NCBI GenBank assembly: GCA_035079385.1
Contig: JAVHKY010000001.1
Location: 11,432,501 to 11,496,500 of the forward strand
DNA length: 64,000 bases
From: Aspidiotus rigidus
Lineage: Eukaryota; Arthropoda; Insecta; Hemiptera; Diaspididae
Reading direction: 5' to 3'
Below the pieces are notes generated by a model, which saw only the letters and a program-made list of their open reading frames with translations, searched no databases and had not been told where the DNA came from. A program made the position numbers and the translations under genes. Each line of letters starts with the position of its first letter. Position 1 is the stretch's first letter. Below are positions 13,281-24,800 of the stretch, one piece after another.

Positions 13281-13440
13281 CTAGCCGCTTGCGGCGCGCC
13301 TTTGGCGCGCCTGGCGGCTAGGCCTGCGGCGCCAGACAGGCTCGCGCTTTGCGCTCGCTGGTTTGTTTATTAGTTTTGTCATGACGGACTCGCGCTTCGC
13401 GCTCGCAAAGAGCACGCCGCCAACGGACTATCACTCACTG
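13281..13440 (-). mobile_element. Helitron-type 3' end with GC-rich hairpins
   Basis: Read on the minus strand the sequence ends GGCGCGCCGCAAGCGGCTAG followed by T, a CTAG terminus preceded by a strong hairpin (GGCGCGCC arms), the hallmark of Helitron 3' ends. Two more GC-rich hairpins (CTCGCGCTTTGCGCTCG and CTCGCGCTTCGCGCTCG) follow at ~13341 and ~13389. Only this terminus is recognised; the matching 5' end was not found. Confidence 0.5.
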
Positions 13441-13563
13441 AAAGATACCTACTACCTACGCGACAGAGCAGATTTTTATACTTCATGAGAGCTCATAACG
13501 TTTGAACTTGCAATAGTCAAATATGTATTCCCATTTGCCATCTGGTTCACTGTTCCCACCAGT

Positions 13564-13591
13564 ACACACACACACACACACACACACACAA
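13564..13591. repeat. (CA)n microsatellite
   Basis: About fourteen CA units in a row. No other feature is attached to it. Confidence 0.9.
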
Positions 13592-13685
13592 TTCCAAACT
13601 CAACCAACAAACAGCCCGCTGGCATGGGTGAAGGCTAATTTTGTCCTAGCTCTGTCAAGACCAAGGTGTGGGTTTCTGACCATCA

Positions 13686-14655
13686 TCTTCTAATATATAA
13701 AGCAGAAAGTTTGTCTGTCTGTCCGTCCTCCTGTCCGTTTATAACTCGAGAACTACTGGGCCGATCGCTTTCTAACTTTCAGGATATATTGTCCTCATCC
13801 CAGAGCAGCACATAGACTCATAAAAATAAAAATTTGACGGGGAGGTGCTGAGTAATTTCAAAAAAGGGCGAAAACAATGACTTTTTTCAATATAAAGGAA
13901 AAACGGGCATTATCGAGTACTGAAACTGCTTTGCGCTGTACGTTAGACCTACGCGCGTTGAGTGGCGCCGTTTCGAAAATTGAATTATTGTGATAACTCG
14001 AGTATAACTCATTTTTATGAAAAATTGAAGAGAACAAAAATTGTAGCCCCTGTAATTTCCTTTCGAATGAGCCCGGTTCCAGATTTTAGGAGGAAATTTT
14101 GTGACTACAGTATTCGCTGTACTTCCATACCAAGTAAGTTATTTTAATCACAGTTTTAAAAACACCTACATAAAGGATTTTACATCCGGTATCTCATACA
14201 AGAACCAATGTATAGACACGGTGCTCACTGGCGTATGGGCTAGCGGAAATGACCCTTTTTTTTACCTGTTGTCGGTGTGTCTTCTTAGGGACTGGCAAAA
14301 TGTCGATGGATTTGTCTGTATTCTGCTGCGATACAGGCTTCACGCGTTAAGTCAGCTCTCAAGTGAATTAGTGTGTAAAAAATTTAATTTGGTGATTTTA
14401 TTTTTGTGCGACTCGGAACTTTGATATTTTATAAGTACAGTCGCAGTTTTTGGTGTCTATTTTCTTATTTTTGAACTGAATAGTTGTGAATTTTGCAAAA
14501 CTCTTTCCACTGTTTCTTTTTTAAAAATTCATCTGAATTCCAAGATACCTACAAAACACACATACCTATAAGATACAGATACCTATAAAACACAGATATC
14601 TACTCAATACACAGCTAGCGGTCAGGCGCGCCGGAGGCGCGTCGCCAACCGCTAG
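13686..14655 (+). mobile_element. Non-autonomous Helitron, ~970 bp
   Basis: The left end begins TCTTCTAATATATAAAGCAG and continues with the GTCTGTCTGTCC and AACTACTGGGCCGATCG phrases typical of arthropod Helitron 5' ends. The right end is a GC-rich hairpin (GGCGCGCCGGAGGCGC) closing with CCGCTAG. The flanks are A on the left (13685) and T on the right (14656), as expected for insertion between A and T without target duplication. No Rep/helicase frame is present, so it depends on another copy for movement. Confidence 0.65.
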
Positions 14656-14689
14656 TAGTCTTATATTTTTCAGAATTTCTTCAATATGA

Positions 14690-14790
14690 GTCATATGGGA
14701 TTTGGTATTGAGAATTCAAGGGAGCCTAGACCTAGATAAAGTAGTATAAAGATGGCCTAGACCTAGCCTAGTATAATATAGTTTGAGAGT
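14690..14790. repeat. CTAGACCTAG-rich segment
   Basis: Several copies of the palindromic word CTAGACCTAG or close variants (AGCCTAGACCTAG, GGCCTAGACCTAG, CCTAGCCTAG) and GTATAA words. The same vocabulary recurs at 27405-27485 and 31250-31310 in the arms of the large inverted repeat, and at 38160-38700 in intron 9 of gene C. Confidence 0.6.
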
Positions 14791-14855
14791 CAACATTTTT
14801 CTCGAATCTCAAACTATGTATGATAGGTGTGGGACTTGAAAAAATTCCCATCACA

Positions 14856-15275
14856 TAAGTTATAGCTCGAGAGTGGAAATTTTTCCAAGTCCCTCTCCTA
14901 TCATATATGGCTCAATAGTCGAAATTTTTTCAATTCCCCTTCCTATCATATATGACTCGATAGTCGAAATTTTTTCTAAGTCTCCCTCCTATCATATATA
15001 GCTCGAGAGTCGAAATTTTTCCAAGTCCCTCTCCTATCATGTATGGCTCGATAGTCAAAACTTTTCCAAGTTTTTTGTTGGACGGCGGAAGGCAAATTTC
15101 TCAAAAAGCCACGCATAGAACAGGATCCCTGTTAAAATTTTTTGACTCTTGAGCTATATATGATAGAAGGGGGACTTGAAAAAATTCCTATCATATATGG
15201 CTCGAGAGTCAAAAGTTTTCTAAGTCCCTCTCGTATCATATATGGCTCGATAGTCCAAATTTTTCCAAGTTTTTT
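14856..15275. repeat. ~45-bp tandem repeat (TATCATATATGGCTCGATAGTC)
   Basis: Eight or so imperfect units of ~45 bp, each with CCTATCATATATGGCTCGA, then TAGTCGAAATTTTT and CCAAGTCCCT. Some units run in the opposite direction (near 15150-15185). Two larger blocks end with GTTTTTTGTTGGAC and CTCAAAAAGCC. Single units also occur at 26690-26725 and near 27320 and 31350, at and inside the large inverted repeat in gene B. Confidence 0.8.
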
Positions 15276-15414
15276 GTTGGACAGCGGACGGCAAGATTCT
15301 CAAAAAGCCCCCTATAGAACAGGTTGCCTGTTAAAACATCACTAAATATCACGACAGCCACATCTAACCACTTTCTCTGATAATAAAATCCTACTGGAAC
15401 TGGATACTTCGATT

Positions 15415-16335
15415 GATATTGATAAGTTAATTAATTAAGCGTAGATATCATTTCAAACAATCAAAGATCACGTTCTGTATTCATAATTCGAATCACGATT
15501 CTACATATTGTATTTACGCAATTGATCAAAAACTCATCGCAATTGATCAAAACCACATCGAACTACTCCTACTATTCAGATGATATTTTTCTATTTACTT
15601 TCGGGATTTGTAGAGTAAATCTCATTGCGCTTCTCTTTTGATTTAAAGCATTCGAGTTCCTGAGAACCAACACGTAAGAACCTACAAAATAATTTGAAAT
15701 TTCATAATTCACAAAAAGCAGAAGCTATATGCGATCAAGTATCATCAGTACTGTCGATTAAAATATCTACCTCTTACGACATTACCTATCGAACATTTTC
15801 TAATGTTGTTCCGCGATTTGTGAAATAAATCTCACAGGCTAGTTTTTCCTTCGATTTCGAGAATTCAAGTACGGGTACTTGTGGACTAAAACATAGGACC
15901 TACAAAATAGTCTAACGATAAGGAAAATTCATCTACCAGTATCGGACACTAGGATTGATAAATAAGTAAGAGAAGGTATCACTTCATGCGATCGAGAATC
16001 ACGTTCTGTATTCATAATTCGAATCACGATTCTATATTTCTATTTCTGCAATCGATCAAGAACACAACATCAACCTATCGTACTTACTATTTTCAACCTC
16101 TTTCTCCTGTTAATGAATAATAGTTCACTTGCGCTTGTTGATCTTTTCATCCGATAGACTTCATCCACAACAGAAAGCACAAAACCTGGCCGTTCATTTC
16201 GTATTGGTTTTCTTAGGAAATTAGAATTTCAACTTCTCGCTGATCCTATTTCGTTCCAAATTTCATATAATATCAGTCCAGTACCTATACGAAAAACCGA
16301 AGCTAGATGCGATCACAAATCAATGATACCCATTT
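15415..16335. repeat. Degenerate tandem duplication in the A-B spacer
   Basis: A ~500-base unit occurs at least twice: CACGTTCTGTATTCATAATT and CGAATCACGATTCTA appear near 15471 and 15994 with matching surroundings (GATTTGTGAAATAAATCTCA and GAAGCTAGATGCGATCA words recur). No coding content. Confidence 0.6.
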
Positions 16336-16668
16336 ACATCTTCCAACACTATCCTATCGAACAATTTTTAATTTTGTTTCGTTATTCTGGCTGAAAAATG
16401 AATGTCAATTGTTTCTCAGTTGTTCAGTTCAGTCCTCTTTCAATTTCGAAGTTTCGAACACAAAATAGCAGAATGATAATAATGACCTATGAATTTTGAT
16501 AATAATAAACATTTTCTGAAAATATTCAGCGCATCGATGTTGTGCTGAATGATAGCCGATAGCACCCTTGCTGTCGACACGCAGGACCGAGTGAGCGCAC
16601 CCCGGTGGCCACCGACAGACACCACGTTCGACGGTTTGTAACAAACTGTGCGCTTTATTATATAGGAT

Positions 16669-17130
16669 CACGGTATAAGATGAAGAGGTAATGACACAAC
16701 GCTAAAATCGTGTCCGCAGTTTTGAAGTTGTACGTCCAAACTTCCGCTAGGTTTGCAGCGAACACTCGGGCTGTTTCCCTGTTCCTTCTACACCCCACCT
16801 GCGCCGAGACGTTACCGTTGGTACCCTAGTATTGATGAAATTTCCAAGGATTATAAAAAATCCAAGAATTTACTTAGAAGGATGATTCTTTCAAAATTTT
16901 ATAGAGTAGATTAAATAGTATTTTTATGCCAAATATGAAATGCATCGGCTGATTCCTAATCCTGCAATAAATTTTTGAAAGTAGCGGCGTTCCCATAAGA
17001 CTCTGTACATTACCCATCACTTTCATCACGAGCGCTGCGCTCGGAATGTTCAGAACTACTTCAAAATCACGGACAGCGTTTACCACAGTCAGAATACGTT
17101 CGTGTCACTACCTCTTCATCTTATACCGTG
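16669..17130. mobile_element. 462-bp transposon with perfect 8-bp target duplication
   Basis: Terminal inverted repeats of about 29 bases (left CACGGTATAAGATGAAGAGG, right CCTCTTCATCTTATACCGTG). The flanks are an exact 8-base duplication, TATAGGAT at 16661-16668 and again at 17131-17138. An 8-base duplication fits the hAT or P superfamilies. No transposase frame, so it is non-autonomous. The exact duplication indicates a recent insertion. Confidence 0.85.
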
Positions 17131-17192
17131 TATAGGATCCAGTCGAATCGATACGTTGTTCTAATTTATGGTTATTCATATTACACTGGAGG

Positions 17193-18165
17193 AGTGTACA
17201 TCCGAAGGTGTAGCAAATTATATTGAACCACAAGAAAATCAGCCGCTAAACGTTTTTGGTTAAACAACCATCATCAGAACGTAAACAAAAGTGACTGAAT
17301 CCAACATCAACAAAGACAGAGGGAGTTAACCAGAAGATCATGATTCAACCAGCGAGTCATCGAAGTTTGAATCATTCTCATATACTTGCTCAATTCGGGC
17401 CCTACAACCGCTAGGTTCGCTGTAGTCGCGAAAATGGAACCGGGGTTGAAGGAAAAAATTGCTTTTGTCTCAATGTAATTTCAATTTGAAATATCTTTGG
17501 AAAGAAGCAATTTTTTGAAAAAATTGAAAGAACTAAATTTGCTGATCATAAAATTTCCTTTCAAATGAAATTATCAGTTTTGAAATACATTGAAATTTTA
17601 TGAAAACTGTTACTACCCGCTCACCTCGATACCCGCAATTTCTATTATGTACCCGGTTGCGTTATCAGCGAAGCTAGCGCTGTTGGGCCCGAATCAGACC
17701 CTCTTCAGGAATGAACCTGTTTAAAACCGTGAAGTCTTCCTTATTCCGGTGTGTTATTCCGGTGTCGTATGATTTCTATATTTTCTAAAGCCAACCGTTT
17801 AAAATATGAGTTCTCCCTATGGAGGAGGATACCAGAGCCTTCCTTGAATATATGGCCATTCTCGAGTAGATGATCAGCAAAGGCCGAATCACCCAAATTA
17901 CCCTTCTCCCACGCTTTTTTTAAACAGGTTCATTCCTGAAGAGGGTCTGATTGAGCTAGTATATGAGAATGATTCAAACTTCGATGACTCGCTGGTTGAA
18001 TCATGATCTTCTGGTTAACTCCCTCTGTCTTTGTTGATGTTGGATTCAGTCGCTTTCGTTTACGCTCCGATGATGGTTGTTTAACCGAAAACGTTTAGCG
18101 GCTGATTTTCTTGTGGTTCAATATAATTTGCTACACCTTCGGGTGTACACTCCTCTTGTGTAACA
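17193..18165. mobile_element. Pair of inverted Penelope-like 3' ends
   Basis: 17193-17420 (minus) and 17930-18165 (plus) are nearly identical in inverted orientation, with 3' ends pointing outward. Both carry the end of the Penelope-like protein (LIELVYEND, FDDSLVES) followed by the shared 3' sequence with CTACACCTTCGG and GTGTACACTCCTC. Between 17700 and 17930 the minus strand carries more of the GIY-YIG region. This matches the intact coding fragment at 45556-46135. Confidence 0.6.
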
Positions 18166-18841
18166 TGAATCCATTGTTTAGAAAAGGAAATTGTGGAGAA
18201 CTACAAAAAGATTGTCGGTAGATCGACGACACTAGAAATGAAAAATTGGCAGACAATAAAAAAGAACCCTTTTTCGAGAAAAATAAATTTTGACATCGAT
18301 CACCAAGGCCTCTTCAACGATTGATTCACCACCCGTCATTAGGCGTTCGACGCACTTCTGATTCAGATCTAATTCGAGTTGACCATTGCGCTATGTATAA
18401 GAGGATCTTAAGCTCGATTTTCGAGCTCTCATAAGAGTACTAGGGAAATTGGAAAAATTTCAATTTCTGAGCTATTAGCATCTGTGGCTTCTCCTTATTT
18501 ACATTAGGCCTACCTAGTGAATTTCTACATGACAAGGTGACGAAAGAAGAAAGAGAAGAATATAATTTGAAATGTAGGCTATATCACTCAAGTATATGAA
18601 AATAATATAAACTCATAATGTAGTGAGTTTATATTGAAATGTTGGAAATTATTGTTCAAGTGCGATTTCTACGTGACTATAAAGAAACAAGACGACGAAA
18701 AAAAAAAAATAACAAAAATATAATTTGAACAAAATATCACTCATATGAGAATATAACTCATAATATAACAGAGAAAGTTACAACAGGATTAAGTACAAAG
18801 ATTTGTAGGAAACATAGGTACTTAAAAGTCATAGCTAAAAG

Positions 18842-21800
18842 TCAAACGTATTTGCTAAAAACTGGAACTTTCTTCCAGAAATTATACTTTTCTGAAAAGT
18901 AATCGCGTTCCATAGACCCATTCCTAATAATATGCAGAAATTCCATTCGTGGCGTTGATACCGGCAGCCAAGAGCTGAAAATGCTCATATTGATGGTGAA
19001 CGGTACGTTTGGATTCCTTTAAAATGAATCAAGCCAAGAGTTAAGAGGATCCATTCTTTTGTTACAGACAAAACCTATCTTTTAGTTCAACGAAGTCGAG
19101 CTGAGAGTTAAGAAAGTGAAAAAAAGAAGCAAATACCAAGTGAATAATACTTTTAGCTATACAACAGAAGTCCGACTATTTAAACTCCCAATTATTTAGG
19201 CGTCCAGTTATCCGGACGGCCACCATTCATTCATTGCTTCCTTCTAAATTGATGGGCTTCAGCAGAAAAAAAGACCGAAAATAAATTTAAGTAAGCACGT
19301 AAGTATATTACGCGTAGTGTGGTGGTTTGTAGTATTGGATTTATAGAACTTGTTACAAACTAATTGAAAACCTTTCTGTCAAAAGGGCGTCCGTCCCATA
19401 AGAAATACATTTCTTTTGATAGGAAGGTCCTCAATTGTAATGTAACCTAAGAATTAGGTCACTTTCTTCATGTTCACAATTTTCCTGGGAAGAACATGAA
19501 AAAAAGTTGAACACCAAAATAACATAGTAGGTACACATATATAAAGAAAATAGGGTCTTATACAATGAACAAGAATTTTTGTTACTACCTCCCGTGTCAA
19601 GGAGTCTGCATAATTGGACTTCTACTGTGCTCCGTCTGATAAAATCCTAGTTTAAATAACATTTTTGAAGTGAAACTGATTTTTAAATGTTTCGTGTCTT
19701 TGCTCTGAGTTACTCCTCTTTTCCCTCCGCAGCGCCGGAATTTCTATCCGTACAAACGTGATCTTAGAGCTTAAAAAAATTCGACAAATTTGAATTTACC
19801 GCGGGTTCCTGGATTTGACCGTCTCGTAATAGCCTTTAGTGTTAACATACAGTATTCAAGGTTAAAATGTGGGATGGGGTCTCAATTAGCCCAGTACAGA
19901 GTATACCAAGTTTATATTGAACGGAATGGGAAAAGCGAACGAGTGGCAAAAGGGGGAGGAGGCTTCAAGTGTTAGTCGCTGGTCTTCTTGACCTAATGTA
20001 ATTTCTGAGCCAACAATGATCAAGCATACTTATATGAAGCTTTTTATAAGCTACAAGCTGCGTTAAAATTTCGACTTTCTGATGACGCCCAAAGGTACAT
20101 GCGGACCTGACTTGACATGGAGAGAATAAGCAAGTAATTTTAAATATGTAGGGCAGATAGAAGGATATGAAACAGAATCTTATTTATTCGGCTCTACCAG
20201 CATATTTCTTGGTTTAGTCAACATTTCGTACTTATTTTTTTCCTATCGACGCATAACCTAATCTTTTAGTTTGATTAGGCTGAACAGGGAAGTAGAGAAT
20301 TCTTCCATTAGCTGTATGTGCAGTAGCCCTCATTCGAGCACAAACCATTATCTAAAAACTAATCATCTTACCCACTATGGGCGAAATTCACCCATCGAGT
20401 GATCATTTCATCGCCAAATTCATAATCCTCGTCTGCTATTCCTTCTCCGTTAGTTCTATTAAATATGAGAGATAAATCCGACGAATGCCCAATACCTACA
20501 CCCATCGTCGTAATTAATTATTTTAAATCATTGGAAAACTCTCGCCTATCCTGAATTCTGTAATTATGTATTTGTATAATTAACATGAGTACCAACCGAG
20601 AAATACGGTATCGGGTAGCTCTCCAACGTTTCGATAGTCGTACAAATACAAATATTTTACAGCTTCATACTTTTCCACTGTACCTATTAGGCCGCGACCA
20701 TACATAATTCCAGTCAATAACTATAAAAAAAAGAAACAAAATGCTTATCAAATAAAATATGATTTGAGTTTGTTCATATAAATTGAATGTTGTTGAATGC
20801 ACTTCGGTCAAATTCATAGCCATAGATTGACTGATAGCTTCATTCTTGAAAAATCTTATTTTTGCTGATTGTAAGATATAATCGAGGTCATTCAGTTTGC
20901 ATGTCCATTTCAAGCTAGTTATTATGGGAAGCCATAATTTGTAAATGCGCGCAAAGTTCCAATCTTTGTTAGTCACCCAACCTGAAACAAAGCCAAAGTT
21001 CTTCCACCATTAGGTTTGTCATCGACGGTACCAACAAAATAATGTTAAGTGATATTTTATCTTGGAAGTTTGGCTCAGTTTATAACATCGTACCTATAGT
21101 ACTAGCGGTTAGTGAAATGATACTGCAAAATTTAGTTATACAATGATACTTGGTATTGTAGTAGTTATGACCGTAAAGAACATTTTCAGAAGGCGTGCCA
21201 CTCAAAATTTCCCTTAGGGGGCTGGAGGGGGGCCAAAATGTCTCTCAAAAATCAGTATTTTGCTAATATCTCGAGAACGGTTGGGTATAGGGGAAAAATA
21301 CCTCAGTACAAAAATAACCTCCGTATAATTTTACGTAAAAAACGTTCCCTTCATTAGAGAGTTTTTGCATTCGAACGTTATTGAAATAACGTAACGCTAA
21401 CGTTAATCTTTCCCATTGCTCACAATGAGAAAATTTAGTGTTAACGTTACCGTAACATGATAACGTCTCAGTGCAAAAACTCTCTATTTTTTCGCTACAA
21501 CTCACCGTTAAACCACAATCGACGCACCAAAATTGAAGCGCGTAAAAAAACACATAGTCGGGAGTATGTACATAGTTACGCGCGACGCCACGCGGTGCAC
21601 GGTTATGCCGTGGCTCGGTTTACCAGCTACGCTACGCCATGTTACCATCGTTTTCAACATTAAAGGAGAGAAAGTACGAGATCGAAAATTTTTCATAAAA
21701 ATACCAAAAAAAAACACTCACGCTAGCACACGACTTTTCTTCTTACATACTCATAACTCATTAAGAGAGTAACTCCCACTCTTTGTACTAAATACTGATT

Positions 21801-24800
21801 GCCTATCAATTAAGTCCGATATTTGTAGAATCAATAGTAAAACTCAGAAATACAATAATGAGCTTGAAAGCACTGTCGTCTTAAAAAAAAAAAAAATTTT
21901 TTTACTTATACGACGATCGACGTTTCGAACGTACACACGTTCTTCTTCAGGATCGATAAATACTACAATGAGTAAAGCTATTAACAGGAACAAAACGGAG
22001 CAGCAGTTTTTTTTTTTTTAAGACGACAGTGCTTTCAAGCTCATTATTGTATTTATGATATACTCGTCTGGACAAGTCCTTTTATTATTTAGTAAAACTC
22101 AGTTTATGAAGCTTATCATCATGACGTCACATCATCTCATAACAGAATAAGGAAACGTAAATTTATTTTATTTAATCAAAAATAGGCATTTTTTTCAACG
22201 GTTTTTATTTATACTATTATTTGGAACGATGTTAAGAATTGTCACCAATAATGACCATCGAAGTATGCGACCGCAAACGGAAAAACGTGCCTTAGCGGCA
22301 AAACGTTTGTTTCTAAGACGAGAAAAAACAACTTTTAATTTAAATAAAAAAGAAATAAAAAATTCAATTGAAAAATAGCAATTGAAAATAATATTCCTAT
22401 CTCCTGAGACACCTCAAAAAGCTGTCCCAATTAAAAATAATACTCCCACCTCCCGAGATACCTTAAATGGGCGTAATACTTCCTTTTTTTTAGCTTGAAA
22501 AATCAATAAAACTTATCTTCATTTTTCCACCTACAGCAATAAAATAAATGGCGAATTTCTTATCAACTAATAGGTTTATTGATTATCAAATTTTATAAAT
22601 TTCTAAACAGATACCGGGTGTACCCTTTTCCAATGAGAAAAGTCGGCAAAAAAACGCGCACCCTGTGGTCTGGAAATTAGATTTGCGTCTTCGTATTCAA
22701 GCACTTCTAAAAGAGCTTAATAATTACTTCTCCCTAAACGTTAATGTTAGTCTAATATTGGTCTAAAATACTGTATATTAGTCTGAACGGCTCAATTCCT
22801 TATCATCTCCAATTCCTGGCATCACTTATTGCTATCACCAGGCGCTCTTCTTTTCATCCGCTCATAAATCGTAGTCACGCTCTCATCACCACCTTTTATG
22901 CAAATTCCATCCCAATATTCTTTAACTGGGAATCTAGTTACAAAGACATCCGGGAAAAGAAAAATGGACAAAATCTATATTGAAGCCAAACAAGCAACCA
23001 ATGACCCATCAGTCAACCCTTCATTCTTTCCCTCACGTTCCAACCTTTCCAAACATATTAAAAAATTAATAATACACCTCTCGAGCCTGGTTTACTCATG
23101 AGTCTAACCTCAAATCTCACTCAAAGAAACCATTCCAAATTGAAAATAATACTCCCATGTCCTGAGACACATGAAATCAAACTACTGACCATCACAGATA
23201 CACAAAAAAATGATCTACAAATCAATAATACGGTAAATTAAGAATGAAGTATTTAAGCTAGTCTCTCAGAATATTTGATCAACACTAAAAAATTGTACTC
23301 ATTCATAGATGTATGGATTTTGAAACTAAAGGTTTTTACAAATGAATTTGTCTAATAATAAAAAAAAAAAGAAAAAAGGAACAGCCTAACAAAAAAAATA
23401 AAAAATAATAAAGATTCTTCATGACAATTAGTACTGAAAACAAGAGGATAAGAAAATCCCCTTCTCATGATGTAAGCAGCTATAAGTGGTTCAGATGTTT
23501 AATAGTGAGAATTTTCCAAAAAATTGATTACATCCCAAGAACTACTCATTCAATCGTCAAAAAAATTGCAGGTGCACATCTCTAGCTATTAAAGGAGGGG
23601 GCTTGTTGGTAAATGAAAAACTCAAGCGAAAAATTTGATAACGTTAATAAAAAATTGCTTATTTTTGATTAAATAAAATAAATTTACGTTTCCTTATTCT
23701 GTTATGAGATGATGTGACGTCATGATGATAAGCTTCATAAACTGAGTTTTACTATTGATTCTACAAATATCGGACTTAATTGATAGGCAATCAGTATTTA
23801 GTACAAAGAGTGGGAGTTACTCTCTTAATGAGTTATGAGTATGTAAGAAGAAAAGTCGTGTGCTAGCGTGAGTGTTTTTTTTTGGTATTTTTATGAAAAA
23901 TTTTCGATCTCGTACTTTCTCTCCTTTAATGTTGAAAACGATGGTAACATGGCGTAGCGTAGCTGGTAAACCGAGCCACGGCATAACCTTGCACCGCGTG
24001 GCGTCGCGCGTAACGATGTACATACTCCCGACTATGTGTTTTTTTACGCGCTTCAATTTTGGTGCGTCGATAGTGGTTCAACGGTGAGTCGTAGCGAAAA
24101 AATGAAGGGAACTATTTTTACGTAAAATTATACGGAGGTTATTTTTGTACTGAGGAATTTTTCCCCTATACCCAACCGTTCTCGAGATATTAGCAAAATA
24201 CTGATTTTTGAGAGACATTTTGGCCCCCTCCAGCCCCCTAAGGGACATTTTGAGTGGCACGCCTTCTGAAAATGTTCTCTACAGTCATAAGTATTACAAT
24301 ACTAATTATAAATGTATAACTAAATTTTGCAGTATTCCATCATGTTTTGTCAGTAACCGCTAGTACTACTAGCGTGCGGAGAAATTGAAGGGCGGTAAAT
24401 ACCCTACTGATATCATTTTTCTTCAGCATTATTGTCTAATTATTTATTTTTATTTGTTATTTTATTTTATTAAAGTTATTATTTTCTTTCGAAGAGAAGA
24501 AGCCCTTATTGATTCACCTAGCTCCACGCTTATCCACATAGCTCAAGGTTAAAAATCATTACAAATCCCTCGTTCCTGAAGCACGATTCCGAAGATGCTG
24601 AATTTCTCTTTCATCTGAAGAACTAGAACTTAGAAATTTTTTTAAATTCAAATTATCCTAGGGGTTTTTAATGATAACTTGATTTCTTCAATGCTCAGGT
24701 CTCCTCGAACACCTGTAGAATCATTCTAAACGCGAGACTACATGGCACCTAATTGCTAAAATCACACTGAAACTGTGGTCATTAGGTCTACGTTTATTTT

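Noticed and set aside
13566..13590. Possible CRISPR-like or functional repeat
   Set aside because: It is a plain CA microsatellite; no CRISPR array exists in the window.
21263..21772. Frames of ~70-96 codons repeated at 23817-24087
   Set aside because: They are shadows of the terminal inverted repeats; no transposase motif.
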